DNA from: Chthonomonadales bacterium | Lineage (GTDB): Bacteria > Armatimonadota > Chthonomonadetes > Chthonomonadales > CAJBBX01 | Direction of reading: 5' to 3' | NCBI GenBank assembly: GCA_027459625.1 | Contig: DAIDHP010000044.1 | Location: forward strand, 1-33,577 | Length of the DNA stretch: 33,577 bases | Part shown: positions 1-6,861 of the stretch, in pieces | Position numbering within the stretch: the stretch's first letter is position 1 | How the letters are laid out: each line of letters starts with the position of its first letter | Made by a program: the position numbers and the translations under genes | The notes under the pieces: model-generated | The model's database searches: none | What the model was told of the DNA's origin: nothing | The model's input: only the letters and a program-made list of their open reading frames with translations

Positions 1-31
1 CGTCCTGAGCCAGGATCAAACTCTCCGTAAA
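1..31 (-). rRNA. rrs: 16S rRNA, 5' end only (gene runs off the window)
   Basis: The minus strand of positions 5-24 reads AGAGTTTGATCCTGGCTCAG, the universally conserved start of bacterial 16S rRNA (the 27F primer site). Placing it as in E. coli, where this motif starts at base 8, puts the mature 5' end near position 31. Only the first ~31 nt lie in the window; the rest continues beyond position 1. The leader to about position 230 holds a terminator-like hairpin and the promoter is further upstream. Confidence 0.95.
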
Positions 32-84
32 AATATCATTCCGACCGACCCGAACGGACCGATCGAGACTTTTCGTTTGGAGTT

Positions 85-111
85 TAAAAACGCGTCGACA
101 ATGCGACGCGT
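85..111 (-). terminator. Terminator-like hairpin inside the 16S leader
   Basis: The minus strand reads ACGCGTCG, a 6-nt loop, then CGACGCGT running into TTTTT: a perfect 8-bp GC-rich stem followed by a T tract. It lies between the rRNA promoter and the 16S gene. It could be an attenuator overridden by rRNA antitermination, or part of the precursor processing stem. The sequence does not decide between these. Confidence 0.45.
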
Positions 112-232
112 GACCCCGACCCTCGTCTCACCTGCTCTTCTTTTGTTTCCGCAAAGCTCTTCACTCGCCCGGTTTTCAAGGATCGTTCACTGAAAAACAG
201 CGCGCCGGACTTGACCGTCCTGACGCCTCATT

Positions 233-262
233 ATACTACCGCCTTTGGGAAGCCCTTGTCAA
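233..262 (-). promoter_or_regulatory. Probable rRNA operon promoter
   Basis: On the minus strand a perfect -35 TTGACA (257-262) is followed after 18 nt by TAGTAT (233-238). A perfect TATAAT also overlaps at 230-235 but would need a 21-nt spacer. It faces the 16S gene, about 200 nt upstream of its mature 5' end, as expected for an rRNA operon. The exact -10 register is uncertain. Confidence 0.65.
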
Positions 263-439
263 CCCCCGCCCGGTCTTTTTTTTGCGGAGACCCCGGCGGA
301 GGGGTCGGCTTCGTTCATTGGCGAAAGTTAAGTATACGCATTTCAATTCCGTTTGTCAAGGGCTTTTTGAAAAATAATCAAAAATTTCTCCTCTGGCGCT
401 CTCACTCAGATCAACAAAGGTGCCGAAGAGGTGTTCGCT

Positions 440-934
440 TCAACCACAATTCTCCTTTCCCCCTTCAAATGCGCATTGCAAGACGGAGATATCCAGCTTC
501 CTCATTTTCAGGAGCGCCTGGGTCACTCGTGCAGCCTTCACGGGGTCCGAATCCCCTAACAGATCCCCCATAATGCGTGGGACAATCTGCCATGAGAGTC
601 CATACTTGTCCTTCAACCACCCGCATTCCACCTCCTGACCTCCGCCGCTAGTAAGTCTATCCCAGTAGTAATCGATCTCCTCCTGCGTATCGCATTTGAC
701 GATGAATGATATCGCCTCGTTGAACTTAAACAACGGTCCAGCGCTGAACGCCATGAACTCCTGACCGCAAAGCTCGAAGCTGACAATTTCCACAGCCCCG
801 GATGGCGTATCATGAATAATGTTGATATTCGTGATTCGTGAGCGCTCGAAGATCGAAACGTAAAACTCAGTCGCCTCCCTCGCCTCCTTGTCGAACCACA
901 GGTGCGGCACGATTTTCTGTTGGATCGACGCCAT
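440..934 (-). CDS. VOC-family (PhnB/glyoxalase-like) protein
   Basis: A 164-aa protein of the vicinal oxygen chelate superfamily, PhnB / 3-demethylubiquinone-9 3-methyltransferase-like branch. It starts MASIQQKIVPHLWFDKEA and carries the features typical of the branch: FYVSIF, the strand with FELCGQEFMAFSAGP, and a C-terminal WLKDKYGLSWQIVP followed by the VTQALLKMRKLDI helix. I chose ATG at 934 because AAGGAGGAG lies just upstream and family similarity begins there; the reading frame is open to 1102 but the extra residues are unlike the family. Substrate and activity cannot be inferred: many members are uncharacterised or resistance-like. It lies 247 nt downstream of cobS on the same strand and probably has its own promoter. 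Confidence 0.85.
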   Translation of the reverse strand: MASIQQKIVPHLWFDKEAREATEFYVSIFERSRITNINIIHDTPSGAVEIVSFELCGQEFMAFSAGPLFKFNEAISFIVKCDTQEEIDYYWDRLTSGGGQEVECGWLKDKYGLSWQIVPRIMGDLLGDSDPVKAARVTQALLKMRKLDISVLQCAFEGGKENCG

Positions 935-1181
935 AACGCTCCTCCTTCGTGTGTGAAAAATCTCTTGTTTCTTAGCATACCAAGGAACTTGCCTCCCACC
1001 TCTTCCCGAGGGCGTTAAGCGATGATATCGCCGGGACGCATACGAAGCAATACGCGACATAGGATATCTATGTATCCGAACTTGGAAACCTTTTGAAGAC
1101 ACGAGGAGCAGAATTCAACTTGAACATCAGTCTTCATGTAAGTGAGAAGAGAAGAGAATTTGAAAGGATGATTGAGCGATA

Positions 1182-1949
1182 TTACCGGAAAAGCGGCTTC
1201 ATGATTACAAGATAACAGACCAATTCGGTAACTTGGATCACTGCACCCAGGCAATCCCCTGAAATTCCGTTGATCCACTTGAGAAAGAAATAACCCGCCG
1301 CTTGGCAAAGTAGGATCGTGGCGATCAGAAGCAGCAAGGAGGGAATGACGCCAAGCGGAAGACAAAGGGAAAACGCAATGAGACCGGATATCATGAGCCT
1401 GCCAAACGTCGCATGGGAGCCCAAGGGTCCGGTCATGGAGTTCTTTCTCGCATTGCGCGGAAAGCGGGATATCATGTAGAATGAGGACCATCTCGACATA
1501 ACAGGCGCGGCGATGAGGCCTAACACCGCCGAAGCTGGATTCATGCTCGATAGAACAGCCACTTTTGCGAGGATCATCAACACTAAACCCGCGACGCCGA
1601 ACGACCCCACGCGGCTATCCTTCATAATCTCCAACCGCCGCTCCGGAGTCATCCCTCCAAAGGCGTCGCACACATCCGCGAAGGCGTCTTCATGGAATGC
1701 TCCGGTAATAACCACCATGGCGGCGATGGCGAAGACCGCGGCCACGAATTGCGAGTACAGCCGACACATCACAAAAAAAACACCGGCACCCACTCCCCCC
1801 ACTAGTGCGCCCGCCAAAGGGTAGTAGAGCAGGGATCGGGACAACCGCGTTTCATCGCCATCCTGGAAAGTCGGACAAGGGATACGGGTTAGAAACGTGA
1901 TCGCAGTGAGGAAGGTATTCCATTGTTCCCATAGGTAGTCCACGATCAA
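1182..1949 (-). CDS. cobS: Adenosylcobinamide-GDP ribazoletransferase (cobalamin synthase)
   Basis: A 255-aa polytopic membrane enzyme that joins adenosylcobinamide-GDP and alpha-ribazole (or its phosphate) to give adenosylcobalamin (phosphate), the last step of nucleotide-loop assembly. Family motifs are visible: HEDAFADVCDAFGG (residues 86-99; most homologs have DGLAD), TPERRLEIMKDSRVGSFG (101-118) and NGISGDCLGA near residue 228. The rest is hydrophobic, with several membrane segments. Length matches the family (about 250 aa). The start codon overlaps the stop of cobT by 4 nt (1946-1949), so the two are translationally coupled. It is the last gene of the riboswitch-led operon. I see no clear terminator after it. 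Confidence 0.95.
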   Translation of the reverse strand: MIVDYLWEQWNTFLTAITFLTRIPCPTFQDGDETRLSRSLLYYPLAGALVGGVGAGVFFVMCRLYSQFVAAVFAIAAMVVITGAFHEDAFADVCDAFGGMTPERRLEIMKDSRVGSFGVAGLVLMILAKVAVLSSMNPASAVLGLIAAPVMSRWSSFYMISRFPRNARKNSMTGPLGSHATFGRLMISGLIAFSLCLPLGVIPSLLLLIATILLCQAAGYFFLKWINGISGDCLGAVIQVTELVCYLVIMKPLFR

Positions 1950-3002
1950 TCCTTGTTGGAGACCCCCGCGTCCGCGAATGTCGCCATCTCGTCTCTTATC
2001 GCCACCGCGTCATCCACTAATTTCATCGCGATGGCGGCCCCCGTTCCCTCCCCGAGGCGCAAATCCAATTGCAATAACGGCTTCAGATCCAGATAATCGA
2101 GAATAATGCGGTGCCCGCACTCCACCGAACTGTGGGACGCAATCATAAACATTTTCGATTCCGGCTTTATTTCCGCCGCGATCAACGCCGCCGCGCCGGA
2201 GATGAATCCGTCTATCAAAACCGGGACCCTCGCAGCCGCAGCGCCGAGGATAACTCCCGCCAATCCGCCGATTTCGTATCCGCCCACCTTCGCCAGGACA
2301 TCCAAAGGATCGGACGCATTGACGGCGTTATGGCGAATCGCTTTCTCGATCACCGATATTTTCCTTTGAAATCCGGCATCGTCAACTCCGGTTCCTCTGC
2401 CGGTCACCTCTTTGACGGGTTTGCCGGTAATGACCGCGGTGATCGCGCTTGAGGGTGTGGTGTTGCCGATTCCCATTTCCCCCGTGGCGACGAGGTCGAG
2501 CCCTTTGTCCAATTCCACCTGAAACACCTCAATTCCGGTCTCAATCGAGCGTACCGCCTCATCGCGGCTCATCGCCGGTTCCCGAGCCATGTTGCGCGTG
2601 CCGTTGGCGATACGACGTTTGCGCAGATCTTTGTGATCGGGCAACTCCCATGCGACGCCAATATCCGTCACAACCACTCGCGCTCCGGCGCGTCGCGCCA
2701 ATACGTTAATCCCCGCCCCGCCCGCCAAAAAAATTCAAAACCATCTGGGCGGTGACCTCCTGCGGATAGGGTGAGACCCCCTCCTCCGTCACGCCGTGAT
2801 CCCCCGCCATGACGATCACCGCCTTACGCGGGAAGGTGGGCCGAGCCTCCCCCCGAATTCCCGCCAGTTGTATCGCCAGTTCTTCCAATCTCCCCAAGCT
2901 GCCAGGAGGATGCGTCAGGGAATCCAACCTCGCAGACGCCTGCATCATCGCGTCTTGATTCAACAAACCGATATGATCGATCGTTCGCTGTAATAAGCCC
3001 AT
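1946..3002 (-). CDS. cobT: Nicotinate-nucleotide--dimethylbenzimidazole phosphoribosyltransferase, frameshifted
   Basis: CobT makes alpha-ribazole phosphate from dimethylbenzimidazole and nicotinate mononucleotide. Here it is split into two frames. The N-terminal piece (3002 down to ~2733) carries [14 protein letters not shown] and [19 protein letters not shown] and ends on the strand VTAQMVLNF. The C-terminal piece (from ~2727 to 1946) starts [20 protein letters not shown] and contains the catalytic-glutamate motif RLGEGTGA near its end. The break is in a run of seven A on the plus strand (2727-2733). Removing one base joins the halves into a seamless family consensus of about 350 aa, the normal length. 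The start ATG at 3002 has AGAGGTG upstream. It is either a genuine inactivating indel or a sequencing error; all other family features are intact. Confidence 0.9.
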
Positions 3003-3094
3003 GTCTCACCTCTTTTTTTATTTTGGTTATGTAATCGCAAATTCCGTTCCTCGGGTCATCCGCGCAGTAAGATTTATAAGCCTATGTCTCCGTT

Positions 3095-3664
3095 TTATAA
3101 ACGCCTCTTGATTTTGATATTAAGGGGAATTCCAGCCACAAGCATAAAAACCTCGTCAGCCTCCTTGGCAAGGAGTTGATTGATGCGTCCGAGCATATCC
3201 CTGTACGCCCTGCCCAGCGGGGTGGGAGGCACCACGCCAAGTCCCACCTCGTTGGTCACTATCACCATATCACACGACATGCCATACACATATTCCAAAC
3301 CCTCATGAATTGCCCCCAACAACTCGGCCTCCAAAGATTCACACCTCCGCCACCATTCCCGCGTGATCTCCTCGCCAAGTGTCAGCAAGCGATTTGCACT
3401 CCAAACGGCGACGCAGTCAACCAATACCAGTTCCGTGTCCCCCGAGATTGTTTTGATATCCCCCCAAAGGTTTAAAGGCGATTCCAAAGTGCGCCAATGA
3501 GTGGGGCGGCGATGGAGGTGTCGGGCGATGCGCTCCGCCATCTCCTCGTCGCACGCCTGAGCGGTCGCCACATAAACCACGGAGTGCGCGTGTTCAGCCG
3601 TCTTTTCCGCAAATGCGCTTTTACCGCTCCTCGCGCCTCCGGTTATAAGCGTGATTTCCCCCAT
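3095..3664 (-). CDS. cobU: Adenosylcobinamide kinase / adenosylcobinamide-phosphate guanylyltransferase
   Basis: A 189-aa bifunctional enzyme that phosphorylates adenosylcobinamide and then transfers GMP to give adenosylcobinamide-GDP, the CobS substrate. The P-loop GGARSGKS is at residues 9-16. The segment RHLHRRPTHWRTLE (48-61) contains the histidine that is guanylylated in characterised CobU. VTNEVGLGVVP (136-146) and the GRAYRDMLGRINQ helix are diagnostic. Start ATG at 3664 has GAGGAG seven or so nt upstream. It lies 38 nt after cobO and 92 nt before cobT in the same operon. Length is normal (Salmonella CobU is about 180 aa). Confidence 0.96.
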   Translation of the reverse strand: MGEITLITGGARSGKSAFAEKTAEHAHSVVYVATAQACDEEMAERIARHLHRRPTHWRTLESPLNLWGDIKTISGDTELVLVDCVAVWSANRLLTLGEEITREWWRRCESLEAELLGAIHEGLEYVYGMSCDMVIVTNEVGLGVVPPTPLGRAYRDMLGRINQLLAKEADEVFMLVAGIPLNIKIKRRL

Positions 3665-3702
3665 ACGTCTCCTCTATGCGATATGCTGTAAACCGAAGCG
3701 AA

Positions 3703-4242
3703 TTAAAACTCCACTCCCGGTTGCGCCAATATCCCTGAATGATACGGATGCTTGATCTCCCGCATCTCCGTGACTAAATCGGCGTACTCCACCAACCATG
3801 TAGGAGCGTTCCGCCCGGTGATGATGACGTGCAATTCAGGCTTCCTTTGTCTTAACTCCGCAAGCACCTCCTCCGGATCAAGCCATCCGTATTCAAAGCA
3901 GTAGGTCATCTCATCCATAATGACGATATCGTATTCCCCGCTTCGAATCTTATCTCTGCACAGTCTCCAGCATTCCTGGGCAAAGGATCGATCCTTCTCG
4001 ATATCCTTGCTTTGCCAAGTGAATCCCGCACCGAGGGGAATAATCTCCACCCCCATCTTTTTCGCGGCGCGAATCTCCCCCCAGTTGGCGGTTTTCGCCT
4101 TGATGAACTGAAGCATGACCACGCGCATGTCTCGACCCCAAGCTCGCACGAGTGTGCCTAGGGCGGCGGTGGTTTTCCCCTTCCCATCGCCCGTGTTCAC
4201 TATAACCAACCCCTTGCGTTGGGCATTGTTTGTCTCCGACAC
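3703..4242 (-). CDS. cobO: Corrinoid adenosyltransferase (CobA/CobO/BtuR type)
   Basis: A cytoplasmic ATP:corrinoid adenosyltransferase that installs the upper adenosyl ligand on reduced corrinoids. It has the Walker A motif NTGDGKGKTTAALG near the N-terminus, VVMLQFIK, the Walker-B-like YDIVIMDEMTY and the C-terminal segment EMREIKHPYHSGILAQPGVEF characteristic of this family. The reading frame allows a GTG start at 4251, but a good Shine-Dalgarno (AAAGGTGG) sits 5 nt before the GTG at 4242, so I prefer 4242 (179 aa). It begins 36 nt after the pseudopilin stop and is followed by cobU after 38 nt. A second, unrelated adenosyltransferase (PduO type) lies at 22393-22962. Confidence 0.95.
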   Translation of the reverse strand: MSETNNAQRKGLVIVNTGDGKGKTTAALGTLVRAWGRDMRVVMLQFIKAKTANWGEIRAAKKMGVEIIPLGAGFTWQSKDIEKDRSFAQECWRLCRDKIRSGEYDIVIMDEMTYCFEYGWLDPEEVLAELRQRKPELHVIITGRNAPTWLVEYADLVTEMREIKHPYHSGILAQPGVEF

Positions 4243-4278
4243 TTTATCCACCTTTCGTCTTGCGCACCAAAATCGCCG

Positions 4279-5028
4279 TCACTGGCGCACGAACATGGCG
4301 TCCGTCACTTGGGATTGGCTAAGGGGCTTGAGATGCCCGTCTGCGAAAACCACGTTCGCCAACCCTTTTTCCGTCACGGTGTCGTTGCTGGAATTGATTA
4401 TTTTCGTATTGTCCACATGGCGAAAATCCATGGTCGGGGTGCCGTACCATTGACTTGGCGGATCGATACCAACCGTCTCCACCATTTGTCCATTGCCCCC
4501 ATACCATGGAGCGTTGTAATAACCGGAATCGGAATACATAATGGTGTTTGCCGGAGCGGAGACGGAGGCGTCATTCGCCGGGTTTTGTATTGGGTAGGGG
4601 GAGGAGTAGCAGTCATAGGTGATATAGCAGTCAGAACCGAGATACCCCCAGTTATACCCGTAACCCGTGTTTCCGTATTTCGGAGTGCCATTCCAGTCCG
4701 GGCAACGCTCAATATCCTGGTTTTTCAGATAGGGGTAGAGTATCCCGATGGTTTTGTCCCATCCGCCGGAGGAGGTGTATCCTCCTGACCAGTAGATGGT
4801 CCAATTGATCGCGTATAAAGGGTAGGTGTCGTCAAAATCCTGCATATACATCATAGTTGCCAAGCCGATCTGCTTGAGGTTTGAGGCGCAGCTAGCCTGC
4901 CTAGCCTTCTCCCTTGCCTGGGCGAAAACCGGGAAAAGGATCGCGGCGAGAATCGCTATTATCGCGATAACGACGAGCAACTCAATCAACGTAAAGCCCG
5001 TTTTCCGTCTTGAAACGGTTTGAATCAT
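4279..5028 (-). CDS. Type II secretion/type IV pilus pseudopilin, H-X9-DG type
   Basis: A 249-aa prepilin-like protein. The class III leader [18 protein letters not shown] has its prepilin-peptidase cleavage site between G11 and F12, with Glu at mature position 5, followed by a long hydrophobic helix and [16 protein letters not shown]. The C-terminus carries FRHVDNTK and [11 protein letters not shown], the H-X9-DG style end abundant in Armatimonadota and Planctomycetota. The middle is rich in Tyr, Gly, Ser and Trp, as in surface-exposed pseudopilin heads. ATG at 5028 has GGAGGAAT just upstream; the frame is open further but the leader fixes this start. Oddly, it is the first gene after the cobalamin riboswitch and terminator and lies 36 nt before cobO, so it should be transcribed with the cobalamin genes. 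Function is unknown. Confidence 0.9.
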   Translation of the reverse strand: MIQTVSRRKTGFTLIELLVVIAIIAILAAILFPVFAQAREKARQASCASNLKQIGLATMMYMQDFDDTYPLYAINWTIYWSGGYTSSGGWDKTIGILYPYLKNQDIERCPDWNGTPKYGNTGYGYNWGYLGSDCYITYDCYSSPYPIQNPANDASVSAPANTIMYSDSGYYNAPWYGGNGQMVETVGIDPPSQWYGTPTMDFRHVDNTKIINSSNDTVTEKGLANVVFADGHLKPLSQSQVTDAMFVRQ

Positions 5029-5125
5029 GGGATTCCTCCTGTATGGTTCATATGGCGCGCCTGACAAAGCGGGACGCGACCGATTGATGGGCTTCACGAG
5101 AGGAGGAGGGTATTGGACAAGGCGT

Positions 5126-5150
5126 AAAAAAACCATCCCGAAAGGATGGT
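5126..5150 (-). terminator. Intrinsic terminator of the cobalamin riboswitch
   Basis: On the minus strand ACCATCC, a 5-nt TTTCG loop and GGATGGT form a 7-bp stem running straight into a T tract (A run 5126-5132 on the plus strand). It lies between the riboswitch aptamer and the first gene, so it is most simply the OFF-state terminator that halts transcription when adenosylcobalamin is bound. Confidence 0.88.
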
Positions 5151-5224
5151 GTGAGTGTCGGAACGCCTTTCCCCGTGCGGGGATTCCAGGACCATCACAC
5201 CCTTTCTCGCGAAGGGCGATTGTG

Positions 5225-5365
5225 ATGCATCCACAGGCGGGCATTCGGGCTTGAGGCGTTTTTTCGATGCAAGACTGCCTCTTACCGTAGCGGGACTGCG
5301 CCGGATTTTCACCGGACTTCCCCCGACTGGCCGCTCCTATGAGGGCGACCCCTGCGGACTTTGCA
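5225..5365 (-). promoter_or_regulatory. Cobalamin riboswitch aptamer
   Basis: Read on the minus strand, this leader contains the hallmark core GGTGAAAATCC followed by CGCAGTCCCGCTACGGT, and a B12-box-like AAGCCCGAATGCCCGCC (within 5231-5252). The ends pair as stem P1: TCCGCAGG (5351-5358) with CCTGTGGA (5230-5237). This is a textbook cobalamin (B12) riboswitch. It sits about 12 nt downstream of the predicted transcription start and upstream of a terminator and the pseudopilin-cobOUTS operon, giving transcriptional repression by cobalamin. Two further hairpins can be drawn between the B12 box and the terminator, around 5192-5224 (ATCACA/TGTGAT arms) and 5164-5190. Confidence 0.95.
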
Positions 5366-5383
5366 CATTTCGTATTGTCAACC

Positions 5384-5412
5384 ATTATACACACGCTTTA
5401 AGTGGGTGTCAA
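5384..5412 (-). promoter_or_regulatory. Promoter of the riboswitch-cob operon
   Basis: The minus strand has TTGACA (5407-5412), a 17-nt spacer and TATAAT (5384-5389), a perfect sigma-70-type consensus. The start point would be near 5377, about 12 nt before the riboswitch aptamer. A promoter this strong fits control by attenuation downstream rather than by an activator. Confidence 0.88.
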
Positions 5413-5465
5413 GCGAAGCGATGTCTTTTTCACGCATACGCAAATGCAATCATGCATCCCAAACT

Positions 5466-5494
5466 TTGACTAAGGAGCGATTGTGTCGTACAAT
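5466..5494 (+). promoter_or_regulatory. Promoter of the SecD-like gene
   Basis: TTGACT (5466-5471), a 17-nt spacer and TACAAT (5489-5494) form a good sigma-70-type promoter on the plus strand, divergent from the cob operon promoter. The expected start point is near 5501, about 65 nt before the chosen ATG. Confidence 0.7.
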
Positions 5495-5565
5495 ACAAAA
5501 GGCACCACTAAGAACTCAATCGAATTTCAATGGGATATCCCTTCCCGGGAAATGGATGGACACCA

Positions 5566-6369
5566 ATGAAGCGTTATTATGTGATCTCCATCGTTGCTAT
5601 TGTCGTAGTTTTCATTACCGCGATCTCCGTGCTCTCTTATTTAACCTTGCAATTAAAAAAAAGTGTCACCGTGACCCTTGAGGTGAATACCAACGCTCCC
5701 TCCGTGAAGGGAGTGAAATGGAAAGAGTCGGACATCGAAAACACCGCGCAAATCATTCACAATCGCCTGATCAAAATGGGAGTGTTCAAAGCGGTGGTAT
5801 CCGCCAATCCGCCAAATCGGGTGATTGTTAAAATGCCGGACCTTCCGAACAAACAGCGGATATTGGATGCCTTGATAACCCAAGCGAATTTGACTTTTCG
5901 ATATGTGCCCCAACTCGACCCAGATGGAATATGGACCACCGAGGATATCACCGATAAGAACGGAGATGAAACCGGTTATGAACAAATAGTGGGTAGGAAT
6001 GGCATGCCGGTTCCCAAATGGAAATTGCAGGCGCTCGTTTTCAACATGCCTCCCATATTGGATGGCTCTCAATTGCTGCCCTATTCATCCGTTGATCTAT
6101 CAACCGGAGAACCAACGATTTATTTCGAATTCAATGACAACGGAAAGAGAATTATGAAGATGTTCACACAGAGCCATATCGGTAAAACCCTCGCAATCTT
6201 CATGGATGACAAGCTGGTATGCGCACCTGTTATTACATCTGCGATCCCTGGCGCCGGCATCATACATGGCAGCTTCACGGTTGGGGAAGCGAAAACTCTC
6301 GCCGATCTCCTCAATGCCGGAACCCTCCCGTTTCCGATGAGAATTCAAAACATATCCGTTAAGCCGTGA
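5566..6369 (+). CDS. Membrane-anchored SecD P1-domain-like protein (lacks the SecD membrane domain)
   Basis: A 267-aa protein with one N-terminal membrane helix (MKRYYVISIVAIVVVFITAI) and an extracytoplasmic part matching the periplasmic P1 region of SecD. It shows the base-domain pattern ENTAQIIHNRLIKMGV, then IVKMPDLPNKQRILDAL, and the head/base segment SHIGKTLAIFMDDKLVCAPVI ending GSFTVGEAKTLADLLNAGTLPFPM. In full-length SecD this last motif directly precedes TM2-TM6; here the protein stops about nine residues later. The gene has its own promoter and no sign of frame disruption, so it looks like a stand-alone P1 protein, not a broken secD. An upstream in-frame ATG at 5530 is possible, but the membrane anchor and spacing favour 5566. 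Its role is unknown; it may assist export or interact with SecYEG/SecDF. Confidence 0.82.
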   Translation: MKRYYVISIVAIVVVFITAISVLSYLTLQLKKSVTVTLEVNTNAPSVKGVKWKESDIENTAQIIHNRLIKMGVFKAVVSANPPNRVIVKMPDLPNKQRILDALITQANLTFRYVPQLDPDGIWTTEDITDKNGDETGYEQIVGRNGMPVPKWKLQALVFNMPPILDGSQLLPYSSVDLSTGEPTIYFEFNDNGKRIMKMFTQSHIGKTLAIFMDDKLVCAPVITSAIPGAGIIHGSFTVGEAKTLADLLNAGTLPFPMRIQNISVKP

Positions 6370-6861
6370 ATCGGGTCTCGGGAGTCGTGAGACAGGAATC
6401 GGAGCCGGGCATGGAGAGTATGACGGACTGGCGGTGAAATCCAGCGCATCTTGGCATAAGCCTTTCACAGGAGGAAGATATCCAAAATGATTGCATCATA
6501 ATAGACACCGTCGCAACCATTTTGGAATATGGCTGGTGACCGTGTCATTTTACGCTCCTTCCTCCTCACAAGGGAGAGTTAGCAGCGTCAACACGTTTCC
6601 TGCGGATTTATCATGCTAAGCACAAAGAGCTACCAATGCATTAACCTGCTCAGCCTATTGGTGTTCGCCAATTCGGGAGTTTACGGCGTATGGCTCCTTG
6701 GACGGGGAATCCACAATATGATGCCTATTGGGGACCAGGCAAATTCACGCTTTTCCGGTAATTGAATTATAGCTTTTACACCGCCATAATTCACGTTATC
6801 CGGAGGCTTATGGGGGGTGACGTGGAGTGAAAACGCGCCCCGTGAAAGGATAAGGGAACCA
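6370..6861. other. Convergent intergenic region without a supported gene
   Basis: This 492-nt stretch lies between the 3' ends of the SecD-like gene and the URO-D-like gene. I see no clear terminator. A 50-codon frame (6613-6765) contains a hydrophobic stretch, NLLSLLVFANSGVYGVWLLG, but has no ribosome binding site. A strong AGGAGG (about 6470) precedes a four-codon frame at 6487. Neither is supported as a gene; the region may be decayed coding sequence. Confidence 0.5.

Noticed and set aside
276-306. GACCCC/GGGGTC hairpin next to a T8 run as a terminator for the VOC gene
   Set aside because: On the minus strand, where the gene lies, the run reads as A and follows the hairpin; on the plus strand the T run precedes it. 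Neither gives a terminator.
935-1102. N-terminal extension of the VOC protein from 1102
   Set aside because: The extra 56 residues are basic and unlike the family, while ATG 934 has a strong ribosome binding site.
1015-1491. Minus-strand frame of 158 aa overlapping cobS
   Set aside because: It is a shadow of cobS in another frame, with no motif and no ribosome binding site.
2706-3002. Programmed frameshift in cobT
   Set aside because: Bacterial cobT is not known to use one, no stimulatory structure stands out, and a homopolymer indel explains the break more simply. Kept only as a remote option.
4315-5394. Longer pseudopilin starting at 5394
   Set aside because: The extension reads through the riboswitch and terminator; the prepilin leader and Shine-Dalgarno fix the start at 5028.
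6613-6765. 50-codon frame with a hydrophobic stretch
   Set aside because: No ribosome binding site and no recognisable relatives; too short to support by eye.
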